DNA of 64,000 nucleotides from Ooceraea biroi (lineage: Eukaryota > Arthropoda > Insecta > Hymenoptera > Formicidae): positions 3,906,001 through 3,970,000 of the forward strand of contig NC_039519.1 of assembly GCF_003672135.1 (NCBI RefSeq), written 5' to 3'. The notes beneath the pieces are model-generated. The model did no database searches, was not told the DNA's origin, and worked only from the letters and a program-made list of their open reading frames with translations. This document shows, piece by piece, positions 13,929 to 26,931 of the stretch. Position 1 is the stretch's first letter. Each line of letters starts with the position of its first letter. Position numbers and translations under genes: made by a program.

Positions 13929-16900
13929 TTTTCTAGAAATCCTAGAAAATAATTTTCAAATCACTTGTCATGTTTTAAAAATGCGCCTTTTATGATAGAA
14001 TACATTAATGTCTCTGCAAGCATCAATTCTCAGACCGCGCATCAATATCGAAACCTTTCTCTTTCAAAAAACATTTGTAAATTTATACGATTGTACGATG
14101 TAACATTGTTGTCGCAAATAAAATGAGATACACACAGTGTGTCAGTATAAAAGAAGATTCATGTTTCAATCCACTACGTCGGGCAGTATTACAAATCATT
14201 GAAAGTGTATCCTGACGCGGAGGGTGCGTCCTCGACTTCCGATCAATTCGCGAGTCGCGGGATTAGCAGATGCCTTTACTTCCGTTTGGCGGATTTGTCT
14301 AGATTTACCGGAGGTTTCACCACCAGGACCTTATGAGGTAACTTTTCCGGCTCGTACGAGCAGGCGAGCGCTCGTTCCCGGGATTTCTGCCGCAAGATCC
14401 TTCGTGTCCTGCCGCCCTGGTACCACCTCCTACGTATATCCCCTCTAAATCGTCCGCGGCTTTGCTTACGCCAGGCCGGATTTCGTCGTCTCCCAAATAT
14501 CCTCGTGCCTGTTACCGGATGACGGCGGGTCATCATCCCTGTCGACTCCCCACGATATCCCATGAGAATGTGGGTAAGGCCACTGTGTGACCTCTCCATG
14601 CCAGGAGAGCATAACGCCGGGGGAAGGACGGGGAAGGAAACGACGTGTTGAATGCGGGGGAGCGGGGTGTCCTGTGTCAAAGATCCATAAAAAGTCCCGG
14701 CAAGTGACTTCCCGTTTGGCAGGGGAGTAACAAGTTCGTACGGGAATGGAGTATTTCAGATCGCATTTGCGGAGTTTGCGGAGATCGCGCTAAACAAGAA
14801 GGAAAGTGGTGAAAGGTCTGAAATATTCATCCCTCATGAAACCGCTCATGCGATGGCGTCGATAATTCATATTCAGATCTAGAAACGTGCAGATAGATGT
14901 TTATGAGCCATACATTCGTACAGAATCAATTCAGAAACGAATCATACTTGGAACAGGTCTTCTCGTTTCACCCGCGTGAGCTAGCGAAAAATATAAATAT
15001 ATTCTAATAAAATTGAAATTTTATTTATTTTATGTACCTTCTGATACGCACATGAGTTGGATGAATTTCAAATTCATCTCAAATTGAAAAATATCTCAAA
15101 TTTTTCAATAGAAAAACGATGCGTATTTACTTTTTTCCGCTTTCAATGCTTGACAAGCCTGTCCGGAAGGAGAGAAAGAGAGAAAAAGTCCAGTTTTATA
15201 TTTCCACTCAACAAATATCCATATCATGCACAATTCGATGCATCTCGAAATACAAAATTTTAACATGTATTCATAATACGTGCTAGTCACGCAAAACATA
15301 TCGTTGTGCCAGCAGTACCCCTTCATTGTGCAATTTAATAATTGACAGAATGAAGATGTGCACCATAATATTGCAGCGCTCGAGGAGTGAAAGAAGAATA
15401 GCTATAGCGTCTCTTTAAGCTCATTTTTGAGATGAAGAGATTCTTTTAAAAAGATTAACGACAAGTGGTGGTCCGCCAACAACCGGAGGGTGTTGTTTAC
15501 CGAGGGATTAGGAGAACAGAGTCGACGACATTATTGTTTGTCTAACGCCATCCGAAAGCGGAGGGAGGCAGTCGAATGGCATTCTCAGTGGTGTCATTCG
15601 TGATGATCAGGATTTCATTTTTGGTGCTGGAGGTATAAGTTTGTCCGAGGTTTTCAGGAAGAGTGAGGAGCCGACGTAAATCTGTGATTTTCGTATCTTT
15701 GTCGTCCTCGCGCGCTTCATTGCTTTTTGTTTATTAAGATCGACAAGAATAAAATTGTTCAAATTTGTACAGCAAAGTGTCTGTAACATTTTTCCAGTTC
15801 TAAGTAGGTTCCGTAAGCGCGTCTTACTCTTTTGTTATTATATGAATAAACATTTCTGTAAAAAGAAATTTTATTAATTAGACAGATAATTTATGCCTAT
15901 GTTACTTATATATTTAATTGAAAATACAGTAAAACATATGGAAAAAATAAAAATGTGACAATTACTTTGATATCAATATAAATTTTATGCATATAAATAA
16001 AGAAAAATAGATGCACCTATCATTTATTATTTTTTATATTAATATTTTTAGTATTTTTTATGTATAAAGCAATATAGTCACATATCATTTGTACTTGCAT
16101 ATTTATCGATAAGGTCTTCATTGCAGCATTTAAATAATTTCATTATTGACATATCGATGGACATATACCCATGTCCATTGATAAAAATGAATTTCTAGAA
16201 AACTTTCTACATGATATAAATCTTTACGTTGAGATGCGAATGATGGCTCATTGACGATAACAAATCGCAATTGAGCATACTTATTTTTATTTATGCCATG
16301 CGATACATCATTGCCACATTAACCGCATTGCCCTCCATTTTCGCCTTCACAGAAGTCGAACATCACTTATTCGATTTGCCTCGTAAAACAATTAGGCCGA
16401 GATGATAACGCAGAGATCCCCGAATGATACCCGAACGACAAACAAGAATAGAGCCGTAATTAAGATAGCTGACACATATCAAGACATTGAAGCTCAGCTT
16501 CTCTCCTTAGTTGTATATTTTTACATTTCTTACGTTTACGCGATAAGCGTGACAGTTATTTATAATTCTCCTCAGGGGAGAATAACACGCAAGATTAAAG
16601 ACCGCTTCCAGATAAAAGCGGGCGAAACCACTCCGTTTAGAAAGATACTGTCGGATGCTGCGCGCAGGCTCATCCACGCATTATCCCTTCCCTCGATCTG
16701 CCACCGGTTGCTACGATTTTTTTCACGACTCTCGTGCGTAAACAACTAGCAGGATAGCATACGCACCCTGCAGGATACCGCCGGTCCTTCGGGAGCCGCA
16801 ATTCGGCCGGGTAGGGGAGCGAGGGGGCGAGGGGCGAAGAGAGGGAGCCGAGCGGGACGGATGCAAAGCCCGGGAGAAGAACGAGGAGGAGCAAGTCGAT

Positions 16901-19064
16901 TGCACGCGGGGGAGAACGGGAGGCGAGGGGGACGGAAGGGTGCGTGTGCGCGGCACATGCGTAAGAATGCCACGTCCTGGTATCCTGCTCTCCTGATCGC
17001 CGGGGTCCTACAAAAGCCCTTATTTGGGTCACGGGGCATTTCGAGGGTCCGGGACGGAATCCGAGACACCTTCCTGTCGCTCCTACTGTCCGGTCAGCGA
17101 AAATAAGGCGACAGGTATCGGACAAAGGACCTCATTTGCATATTTTTCGGCAAGATAGAAGCCGAGCTGCGTCAGGCCGCTGTCGGATAGGCGTCTCCCC
17201 CTCCTCTGATGAACCCTCGAGAACAGGAACGTGGCCACTTGGTGCCGGAATATGCGCTCCTGGTACGCGAGACGTCTATTAGGCCTATAAATTATCGATC
17301 GCGCGCGGCAACGAGCCGCGGAGGAGCGCGGAATCGAAGCGAAAAGAGAGGCATGTAATGACAGGCACAATCGGGTCAATGAAGATGTATAGCGGAAAGG
17401 TAAAAAGGGAATAATTCGCATTGTACCGTGTTAAATTGCGATTAAAGTCGAGGCTGAAATTGAGTTCGAGGAAAGATTAAATTATTTAATCGCGATTTAG
17501 AGTTACCTTAATATCTCTCATTCGTAGAGATATTTGTTACATTTAATGAGGATTGGTTGAGTTAAATATATGAGTGTTGCTTTAAGGCAACGTAGAATGT
17601 ACAATTATAAAATTCATTGTAAGAACAATTTTCGGAAAAATAGAAAAGATTAAGTGTCCATTTAAAACAATAGATTTTTTCAATGCAAAATTTCAGTTTT
17701 CATTAAAAACATTTATCGGGTCTGCAGAAATGAAATAAATTCAAGAATTCTTAAAGATAGTAAATAAAGAAAATTTGAAAACTTTGAAAACAACATTTCA
17801 TATTGGCCACATGTAGAAAAATATCTTTTAACATAAAAAAAGCTATAACAAATGTGTCAAATTAAATCTAAAACAAGCGTATACAAATCTCTACAAAAGT
17901 ACGATCAAAATGTCGGCAGATATCAAAATTATTACCGCGCAGAGCAACGTTCGTGCATTTAGTGAACGCACCGCAATCGATAAGTGAGCACGCGGGCATC
18001 TAGGAAGGTAAAAAAGGGTAACGGATGACCCTTGAGCATCAGGAATGCAGGATCCCAGCAAGGAGGAGCCCGCGGGAGCCCCGGCCCGTTTCGCCAGTCT
18101 GGAAAAACGGGAAGTCCAAAAATCCGCAAGGATCAGGCCGCCATATCGCGAGCTTCACAACGTGAAACGTACTTCCGCGCCTCCTGCGAGCCTGATTGCT
18201 ACCTCCGCTCCTTATCCCAATTCCCTTGCGCGGGATAACGCGCGGTCCAATCCGGGTGTGATCCCTCGCCTTCGCGAGAACTGCGCTCTGGGGTGCGCGG
18301 GTGTCCTTGAACGGAGCGGAAACTCCAGGGAGTCACGTGCGCCTCCCGTCTTCTTTCCGGTCCGCGGATGCTGAGCAACAGGCTAACGCCGCTTCTTCGG
18401 CACGGCACGCACAAAGGATCCGCACACGTGGTCGTGATCCTTCCCGATACCTCCTGCTATCCTGGCCCACGAAACTCGCCGCAATAATCTCCTGGGAAGT
18501 TTCTATCCCGATCAAGGGGATAAACGTCCACGGCATCGCAAGACACGGTGATCCCCTTTATTCGAAGGGCGAAACGAGACCGTCGAATTCTCCGCGCACG
18601 TACACATGTGCGACCGCGGTCGGGGGTTGTTTCGCGGTGGAGTTGCGGCGAGTTATAATGATGTTGCGAGTAACGCAGGAGCAATAAATAATCGTGCAAT
18701 TAGACCGATCCGCACGAATCAATCTCGAGAGTCCAGCACTTGAAGATGTTTCCTTATCTTAAATCAGGTTTGCATTTAATTTAGATAAGGGGTGCCCGAT
18801 TATTCCCTCCTAAGAGAGATTGACAGTAGATTATAGAGTTTGTTCGAGGAGACTTTGGCCGATATTTAAGTCGGATGTTATTGAGACGTGCCATTACTCG
18901 TGTAATCACACGTAACGTGATACAAAGTAATTTAGCACGCGCTGCATTAATAATCGAGCTTGCTCGAGAAGCTCTTGCTTATAAGAATTTTAAATGCTCT
19001 TCTTCCACAGTAAAAGGTAATGAATTATCAGGTTTCGTGGCAATCTCATTGATACGCGAGTCGT

Positions 19065-20779
19065 TAATCCCCGACGTAACCCGTTATTTCTACGGTGGAC
19101 GCGAGTTTTCGGCTTGTCGTTGCGTCGGTACGTATAATTTATTTGCAGCTACAGCGTTGCGCGCATAATCCGGGATTAAGCAACGGCGACGCGGTGATAA
19201 TCAGAGTTTTGTTAATAGAACTGCAAAAGGCTCAAAGCCAGCGAACCTTGATATTACTTGGCGGCGATATAAAGCGTCGCAATCCCGAAAAATCCCGCTG
19301 TATCTTTATTACACAGACAGGTCCTACTCCGGGCGGGAAATGCTTGAAAAATCAAACGACACACGGCGAAAAAGACATTAGAGTTCTTTCCTTCCCCCTC
19401 TCTCTATGAATCATTTATTACAGCGCATTCGGCATTACGTAATCCAAGGTCACAATCCGCAGATTTATCGCCGGAGACGCCGGTGAGGTTTTAGACTCTC
19501 TAATCCCAAGGTGCGCCGCGAAGAGACAAAATGGCGGGATTATACAAATCCTATATCGCTTAATCCGGGATTAAGATTATGGTCATAGACCAACGGCCCC
19601 TCGTATCTTTCGGAATTTTTCTCCCATGAAGCGTAACGTGGGGTGAACCGCCGTCGAGCAGCGCCATATGTGACCCGAATTTTCCAAGACGCGTCTCCGC
19701 GGTAAAATACGATGTCCTGTGATGATTTCGCTGGCGTTGCGCACACAGGAACGCAAGTGGAACGCTGAACGAACGCTTTGCGAGTCACGCAAGTCATCAG
19801 TCGAGTTCGGCAAGCGGTTTCCCATAGAATCGACCATTTTTTCAAGCAACCTCCAGCGATCCTCGCGATGATTCGTGCTGCGATTCGTCGCTTCAGACCG
19901 GTTTACGGCGACGAGCGACGTCGCCGGCGCGTTTTCCCGTCATTCTTCCATCATCCGGGCGACAAAGCTCGCCTTGTTCCAGATCTCCTTCGCGCCGAGC
20001 AATATCTCGCCGATGCAACTCCACGCAACTCGCACGAGCTCGCGCGCGCGAGCGCGTGTACACGTACGCGCGGAGCACACAGGCGCGGTATCTTTCGAAT
20101 CGTTCGTAGAATTCCCGTCGTATCAGGACGGGATGTAAAGCTTCCTGGGGGATGAGCCGCTTAGCCTCTAAACCTTGTGTGCTCTGCCATAGTCCTCCCG
20201 CCGCCGCCGCCGCCCCCGGCAGCCTCTCGACCGCCCTTTTGTACGAACCATCATCCACGGTCCGCGTATGAGTGGGCGCGTACGTGTGCACGCATACGAG
20301 ACGAAAAGCGGGCCGTATACGCGGCCCTGCACGAGGATTATCCGGGCTCTGTATTCGTGGGGATTATCTTTGGGCGCCGCGCGTACGTGTGCGAACGGGC
20401 TTGTGTGTATGCGTGGCCAAATCCTTTAGTGGCTCCCGGTCTGCTTCTCTCCCTCTCCCGTCGCTCGGTTCTCTCTCTCTCTCTCTCTTTCTCTCTATCT
20501 CTCGCTCTCTCTTTTTCTCTTCCATGTGTGTCGAGAGCACAAGGGTGCGCACGTACACAGACACGCACGTACACGGGCGCTTGCGTCACCGGGTTTGACC
20601 GGACTGCACGTATGCGCTCGCGTTGGCGCTCGCGCTACTCTACCGATGCCTACGTGTATGTGTGTATGTGTGTGTGCGAGCGCGTATACGTGAGTCCGGG
20701 ATTAATCCGGGATTATTGGTCGTGTGTGCGCCGCCCGCCGTCCAAATCCAAAATCCAACGCACACAACTCAGCTAATCC
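19065..20779. promoter_or_regulatory. Homotypic cluster of TAATCC/GGATTA motifs, candidate homeodomain-bound enhancer
   Basis: I count 14 TAATCC or GGATTA hexamers in 1.7 kb: starts 19065, 19166, 19173, 19440, 19501, 19537, 19561, 19568, 20335, 20361, 20699, 20703, 20710 and 20774. Chance expectation is about one. Three pairs form the perfect 13-bp palindrome TAATCCGGGATTA (19166, 19561, 20703). TAATCC is the known core site of K50 homeodomain proteins (Bicoid, Otd, Goosecoid, Pitx). Function is inference. A dispersed repeat could also explain the motif. Confidence 0.35.
20469..20521. repeat. (CT)n microsatellite
   Basis: Long CTCTCTCT run with a few interruptions, next to the TAATCC motif cluster. 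Confidence 0.9.
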
Positions 20780-23700
20780 CAACCCCCCTTCCACCCTTTC
20801 GCCTCCATCTCGTCGCCCTCACCTCGCTTCCCTCACTCGGCGTATCCTGTGTATGCTCCACCGACGGTACGGAGCGTTGTCTACAGGGTGTATCTGAAAG
20901 TACGCGCCCGCCAATTTTTGCCATTCGATTAAATCGATCAGCTTCGGGAGTCTGGCAATTCGATTTGCCCGGGTTTTCTCGAAAATTCCCGTCAATTTGT
21001 ATTTGACGGAAACACGACTTTATACTTACTGCTTCATAATTGATCGGCAAGCATAAGGTTAACTTAAATAAGACACGGAGATTAAAGATTCAGGGATTTT
21101 CCTTCATTGAAATTTCCTGCCTCACGAAAATTGCGTCGATCAATAATCTCCATATTTTGCGCTGTATTATTTAAAACGGATATTTTCTGCATGTATTTGC
21201 AGTAACGGAGAAATGATATAGAAGTAGAGCGAAAATGTAGAACGTTAACTACAAAAATCGACATTGTAAGATTAAAAATCGTTAGAGCAAACACACAAAA
21301 CGTTACTCGTGAGATTGTCTATTGTCTGTGAGGCTGATGGCATTACGGATAGTGCGCGACTAGGACACTCAAGAGGTATAAGTGATTTTTAAGTGGGTCT
21401 CGAATGCTTCGTTGCGTCCGTAATTAAAGATAGATTACAATCTTCCTTGTCCAGTGTGCGCCACGACAAATAGTTTACCGAATTACTTGCAGCTACATTA
21501 ATACGAATAAAAATTTTCAACCCATACTCTTATACGAATTATTTCAGCTTGAACTATCAAATTTGAAATAGTCAATTATTTCAAATATCATCATGCTTTA
21601 ATATTATTTGAAATAATTGACATTTAAGATGAATTTGCGTTTGATTATAAACTCGACAAGTCTTTTCGATACTTATCGAGATCACATCCGATTAAAGTCT
21701 TACTAAGAAAAACCTCGACTCCGAATCAAACAGGAGACAAAAGCATGATAGTTGTTAGATATATAAAAAACTTGTCCACATTTAAAAGAAATAAAAAATT
21801 TCTAATATCATGCTCATAGAGCACCTTTTACAATAATGCTGATTCGGAGACGGAAGTTATTTCTTATCATAGCACAAAGTTTACGGGTCCTGGTTACTTT
21901 GTCGATGTGGTTTCTCTTTGAGATTACGATTTTATAATGTCTTGCGGGAATTTACTCGGTAATGTGTAAGATAAGTCCGGATGTAAGAAAGAAAGGAAAC
22001 GCGAACGCATACTTATATACACATACGCACGCACACTTATATACATGTGAGAAATATCCATCCGCAATATGGCCCACGATTGCTCTCCGCGAGTTATGAT
22101 ATCGATTTTGCCTTTGGCTTAACGTGTGGTCAGGTTGAGAGCTAGAACATATACAGGGCGTCCTGCGAGAGAATCATTCTCCTTTGTGAGAGATGAGAAA
22201 GACTTGGCTTTTGCTAATTCATATGTACCATTGTAATGTATCAATTAATCGATAATTATTGCACAATTTGCAGCTTTTATTCTCCTTTTCTCTTTTACTT
22301 TCTTTTTTTTGAAATATTGAATATTTAATGTCACTACTTTCTCCGTGAAGAAAGTATTCTTGCATTTTTAAATAAAACGTGCATTCGTATTAGAACATTT
22401 GGTCACACAACTTGTGAATTTATCTCACTATGAAGAATAGAAGCACATTGTAAGTACGTCAATCATTTCAAGTTTTAGATGAGTATGATGCATATGAATA
22501 TAATTTTCCGATCGAGGCTTGTATCTCGCGAGTTTGAAAATTATCGACTCAAAGCTTTTGTGCCGCGGGGACCTTTTTAATTCTGACAAGAGCGAAAATG
22601 GTGGGAATTCAAAGGCAGCCCGCCACAAAAGGTACCGTCTCCCTGGCAGGGAGTATCGCATAGGGTTAAATGGCGTAACGAGTCCGATCGTATGGCGCAA
22701 GACGCCATGGTAGATGTTCGCAGGTCGCCTAGCCGCATAGCCAGGGATTCGAATTTAATCCGGATTAGTTCGTAAGGGTCACAATATCCTCCCCTCTGAC
22801 TGCACCTCGTCGCCGTCCGTTCCACCGTCCGTGCACACGGATGCGCGCATATAGACGTCTAGGTAAATCCGTACGGAACACACGCGGACGATTATCCTAA
22901 TTCCGAGCTGACGCTTACGGCTCGCGGACTAAAAGGGGGACAAACGATCTCATCTTTCCAGCTCACCTTTGATACGAGCCGACGCGAAATCATTTTTTGA
23001 CAAAACGCGAACTTATTTCTCGAATACGTTTAAGCGCCTGATATATTTGTGCTGAATTTTTGACTGTATGATAAATTTGGAATAAAAATAGAATTACTCT
23101 GAATTTAGTAATCTGCGATTGTTAAACCTGTGTGCTACAAGTGGCGTTTCAAATTCTGGTGTTATATATGCAGCAATAAAAATTATGACATTGTTGCTTA
23201 TTTGTATCAATGTTTCCTTCTCCATGAGAAATTTCATTGCATTTTTGAAAAATTTTTAAAAGCGTATCTCAATGAGAAAGGTGGAGATAAGAACAGAGAA
23301 AGGTAGAAAAAGGATCTACGAGTACACAGAGGAAGAGGGGGGGAGGATTAACTGTGACGCACGAAGATTTAAGGAGAATCCTCGAAATCCGTGGATTTAG
23401 GAAGTGCGTGCTTCTGTCCACCCGTATCCCCCATTGCACATTGCGCCATCCTTTTCTCCTCGCGTAGGTCGGGACTGGAAAGGCAAATATGTACTTTTGC
23501 TCCTCGTATTCCCTAGTATCGTCGCGTATGGTCGATCAACAGAACCATCTCTTTGGAAATTTTTAAACCGATTCTTCGACAAGCCAGTCTCTAAAAGAAG
23601 AATCCTATGAGCAGTTTGGCAACTTTATATAATGTCCAAATTTCTTTTTTCTCGTAGCAGAATTGTAAAGAAAGAAAGAAAAATTAGGATAAACGATGAA

Positions 23701-24109
23701 AAACACACAACGCATCAAATAACAAGGATTATGCAAATGATAAGTTTGGCGCGCTTAATCATGTGAATTCAATTATAAACATCTCTTCCGCTTTATGTGT
23801 GTCTAAAAATTTTGGTTTCTTTTGTTTTAAGAAATTTTGTAAAATTTTATGACAAAAACGTTACATATTCTATTTTACATAGATTTGTCCAAAGATAATA
23901 TAAAATATTCAAATCTTAAAAAATATTTTCAAGAAAATAGGATGCATTACATTTATCATTACATTATAAATATTATTAATTAAAACCATAAAAATTTTGT
24001 TTTATATTTGAAGATAATTATAGAGCGAATGATTTCGCTCTCTCTGATCAAATATAATTAAATGATTAAAATTACTATGTTTCATCTCGCGATAAGAATA
24101 TTATATATC

Positions 24110-24169
24110 CGTTTGCTACATGTTTAATTTTTCTCTGAGCGTTTGCTATATGTTTAATTTTTTTCTGAG
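24110..24169. repeat. 30-bp tandem duplication
   Basis: CGTTTGCTAC/TATGTTTAATT... followed by CTGAG occurs twice in a row, with two mismatches. Confidence 0.85.
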
Positions 24170-25216
24170 CGTTGCATTTCTGACGAACGTTTACTAAACA
24201 TAATAGGAAACTCCGTGTCACGTCTGTCTTTATGTAGCGTTTAATTCTCGCTGCAAACGGACGCGAGCAAATTGTTTCTACCGCATTATCGAGGATCAAG
24301 GAAATTCCGCCGATAGTCTATCTCGTTTACAAGCTTTAACGACCCCTCTCGCACGACCTCCATCGAGTATACGTCTTCGTCATTCTCAGCGGAAGCGGGA
24401 CTTTATAGCGCGACATAGCAACCGAGATTCTGGACTGTCGCAAATGAAACAGCTGCATTTTGGACATACATTCTCCGCAAATAACATCTCGGACAACAAT
24501 CTTTCACTGTCCAGTGGTAATTGCGTCAACGATAGTAACAATATCTTAACATTGCTGTCTTCATTACAGTCGTTCATTATATCATTATTTCATGATAAAA
24601 TACATTTGATATCTCATTTTTTCTTCTATTCTACATTTCTGTTTTATGAACCAAATTATAATTTAGGCTAATCATATATGTTGTTCTTGAAATGAACAAT
24701 TCTGAGATTAATGAAATAGAGTTCCTGTGAATTTTGAATAATCTCTGCCGCTTGCTTTCTCTCTATCCTTGCACAAAAGTTATATCGACTTTTGGCGAGC
24801 ACGAGACAGTGATGGCGATTAACCCCGCTTCCGTTTGGCAGACTACGTTAATGGACGTGACATCGATGCACCGTTACCGCATTTTCCTTGTCATCCCGGT
24901 AATCTCGACCGAGTTCGCGTTGTGAAGACGCTAAAGTTGTTCTCACACAGATCCAGTCTCTCGTAAAAGGTAAAAACTTAATTCGATCGGCGAATCGACG
25001 ATTTATTATAGTCCCTGGAAGCTTATGTAATCTGTCAAATCTGAGATACAACCCCGATTTAATGGGGTGTGCATAGGTGTGCTCGTAGGGACAAAATAGA
25101 TAAGGAAACGGGAAAAACGTGTGATGAGAATGCTCGATCGTACGAGGCACGATAGTCGGAATTAATTCATCAATATTTATTGAACCTTTTGTTAGTATTT
25201 TATATCATTTTTGTAT

Positions 25217-25266
25217 TATTCTGTATTATTTTGCGACAATGGATTGCCGTAAAATAATACAGAATA
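25217..25266. repeat. Perfect 16-bp inverted repeat (hairpin) in an AT-rich stretch
   Basis: TATTCTGTATTATTTT at 25217-25232 is the exact reverse complement of 25251-25266. The inner GCG/CGT bases extend the stem. It lies about 200 bp past the donor of the Ser/Pro/Gln-rich exon, inside the presumed next intron. Confidence 0.8.
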
Positions 25267-25461
25267 TTATCACCGTTAAGCGTACATAATATTATAAAAT
25301 ATTAATTTTCGTGAGTTCCTGTAAAATTCATCAGTTTCGATACACCGAATGTTGATAATTAATGACCCATCTCGCTTGTTGCACATCTAATTCCATTCTT
25401 AGCTGATAATTGACAGATCAATAAACGCGGGCGAGGGGATTACGGAAGAAGGGAAACTTAC

Positions 25462-25729
25462 CTGTGCTGGAGGCGGATTTGCTGAGATCGAAGCCCTCCT
25501 GTTTCGGACTTGCGCTGATTTCTTGCTTCGGATGCTGATTGTGCGCGGAGAACGGCGTCTGAGGCGCGCTCAGCGGTGTCTGCGACTGCAGCGGGTGCAC
25601 CGATGGGGTTTGAGGGTTCTGCGGCTGAGACTGCTGGGACTGATGAGACTGAGGGCTCCTCGGTAACGAGGACACGCTGCTCGGTCTCGATGGCGGCGAG
25701 GCCTTGTGTGTCAATGCCAACGCTTGGCT
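25462..25729 (-). CDS. Ser/Pro/Gln-rich coding exon, probably second exon of the gene starting at 32895
   Basis: An 89-residue open frame bounded by a clean acceptor (GATTACAG) and a strong donor (ACAG|GTAAGT), ending in phase 1. It begins SQALALTHKASPPSRPSSV. It continues with Q/S/P-rich sequence holding repeated QTPLSAPQTPFSA-like units, then two SPKQE/PKQE motifs and FDLSKSAS. This composition is typical of the disordered regulatory part of a transcription factor or co-regulator. Low-complexity Gln stretches with short Pro repeats are common there. DLS loosely recalls the core of the CtBP-binding motif, but the usual Pro is missing. The next exon must start with two bases completing a G.. 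codon. I found no convincing candidate to the left, so the gene probably continues beyond the window. Confidence 0.62.
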
Positions 25730-26899
25730 CTGTAATCGAGAAGATGCTCGTTAATATTTATTTTCAGCAGCAAACACGATTTCGGCGAGATGCTTGATAA
25801 TATCGAGTATGTAGAATCATATCGCAAGATTCACATGAGAATGCAACTGTTCGTTTCAACGTTGTCAGGGAGTAGGTAGTAGAGAAAGAGACTATTTCCA
25901 TGAAGCTTCAGCATTAGAATAACACATGCAGAAAACATGAAATTATCTTGTAAATCTTACACTGTACGATAAAAAATTGTTTATGTATCGTGACGATGAA
26001 AAAGAAAGTTTAATACCAAAAAGCATGATTTATATATTTTTATGCTTATTACTCGGGCAACAAGTTCTCTCCCAGCTTCTATATTGTCCTCAGCGGAGTT
26101 GCAAAGCGAAAATATTTTCTGCGTATAAGAGCACGTTATGTGTATGCATGTGTGTGTGTGCGTGTAAATTATTTTGATGCTTATTTCATCGCCCGTTTAT
26201 GTATAATCCCGCGAGAGTGCAGTAATCGCCGCGGGATAATATAAATCCTTCGCTGTCCTTAATCTCCGAAGACAAAATTCCCTTGTGCATCATACTTCTA
26301 ACCGCCATATGATTTTTCCATTTACGTATAACAAAATTTTAATAAAAAATTAGGTTTTAGTACTTTGTGTGCATCAGAAATATTATACCATCACAATTTA
26401 TCTTCACATGGTTATACCAATTGTTTATATTATATTTTGTTTATATTTAGTGATTTTTAAATCATTAAAGTATTTATTCGATAACATAAGTAACAATTAT
26501 CGCTATTGCGGAAACAACAATAAACAATTTCGCATGATATCCAACATATTCGCGATCGCGAGGGGGATTTACTTTTCGAAATCAGCTCGTGGGCGAGTGA
26601 AGGATGCGCGATTGGAGGCAATGTGGCGATTAAAAAAGCCTTCGACGGCAATTCACGGTGGGAGCGTCGCCTAAACGCGGTCGAATCTGCGACGTTTCGG
26701 TCAGCCCGAACGAGCCGGAGATGATCTAAGCGTCGTCGCCGATGAAATCTGAGCACGTGCTCAATTCCGAGCGGCGGCCAGGCTAAGGCATAAGCGCGGA
26801 CTTAGATTTATGTATGAGTGAACTGAACTTAACACTAACGGCTAAGCCGTCCACGGTGTCAACTGGGGTCAACTGGACCCAGAATGCGACAATCCTACA

Positions 26900-26931
26900 C
26901 CGCCGCCGCCGCCGCCGCCGCTGCCGTCGTC
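26900..26931. repeat. (CCG)n trinucleotide repeat
   Basis: Eight or nine CCG units. Simple repeat in a GC-rich patch of the presumed intron. Confidence 0.9.

Larger units (their letters stand above)
1..19064. other. Gene-poor region, left part
   Basis: No reading frame here looks like a conserved protein or shows exon-like splice borders that I can support. AT-rich blocks alternate with CpG-rich islands (about 3.0-3.7, 9.3-12.4, 14.2-14.7, 16.7-17.4 and 18.0-18.7 kb). The islands carry chance frames in several phases at once. It may be part of a long intron or 3' region of the minus-strand gene seen at 25.5-32.9 kb. The elements listed separately are the only structured items I found. Confidence 0.5.
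20780..25461. other. Non-coding stretch left of the Ser/Pro/Gln-rich exon
   Basis: Likely next intron of the minus-strand gene, because the exon at 25462 ends with a strong donor in phase 1. I found no credible acceptor-plus-frame exon here. It is mostly AT-rich, with a 30-bp duplication at 24.1 kb. Confidence 0.4.

Noticed and set aside
20177..20776. 199-codon plus-strand frame
   Set aside because: Crosses the CT microsatellite and a GC-rich patch, with equal-length frames on the other strand. Cys/Ser/Leu repeats only.
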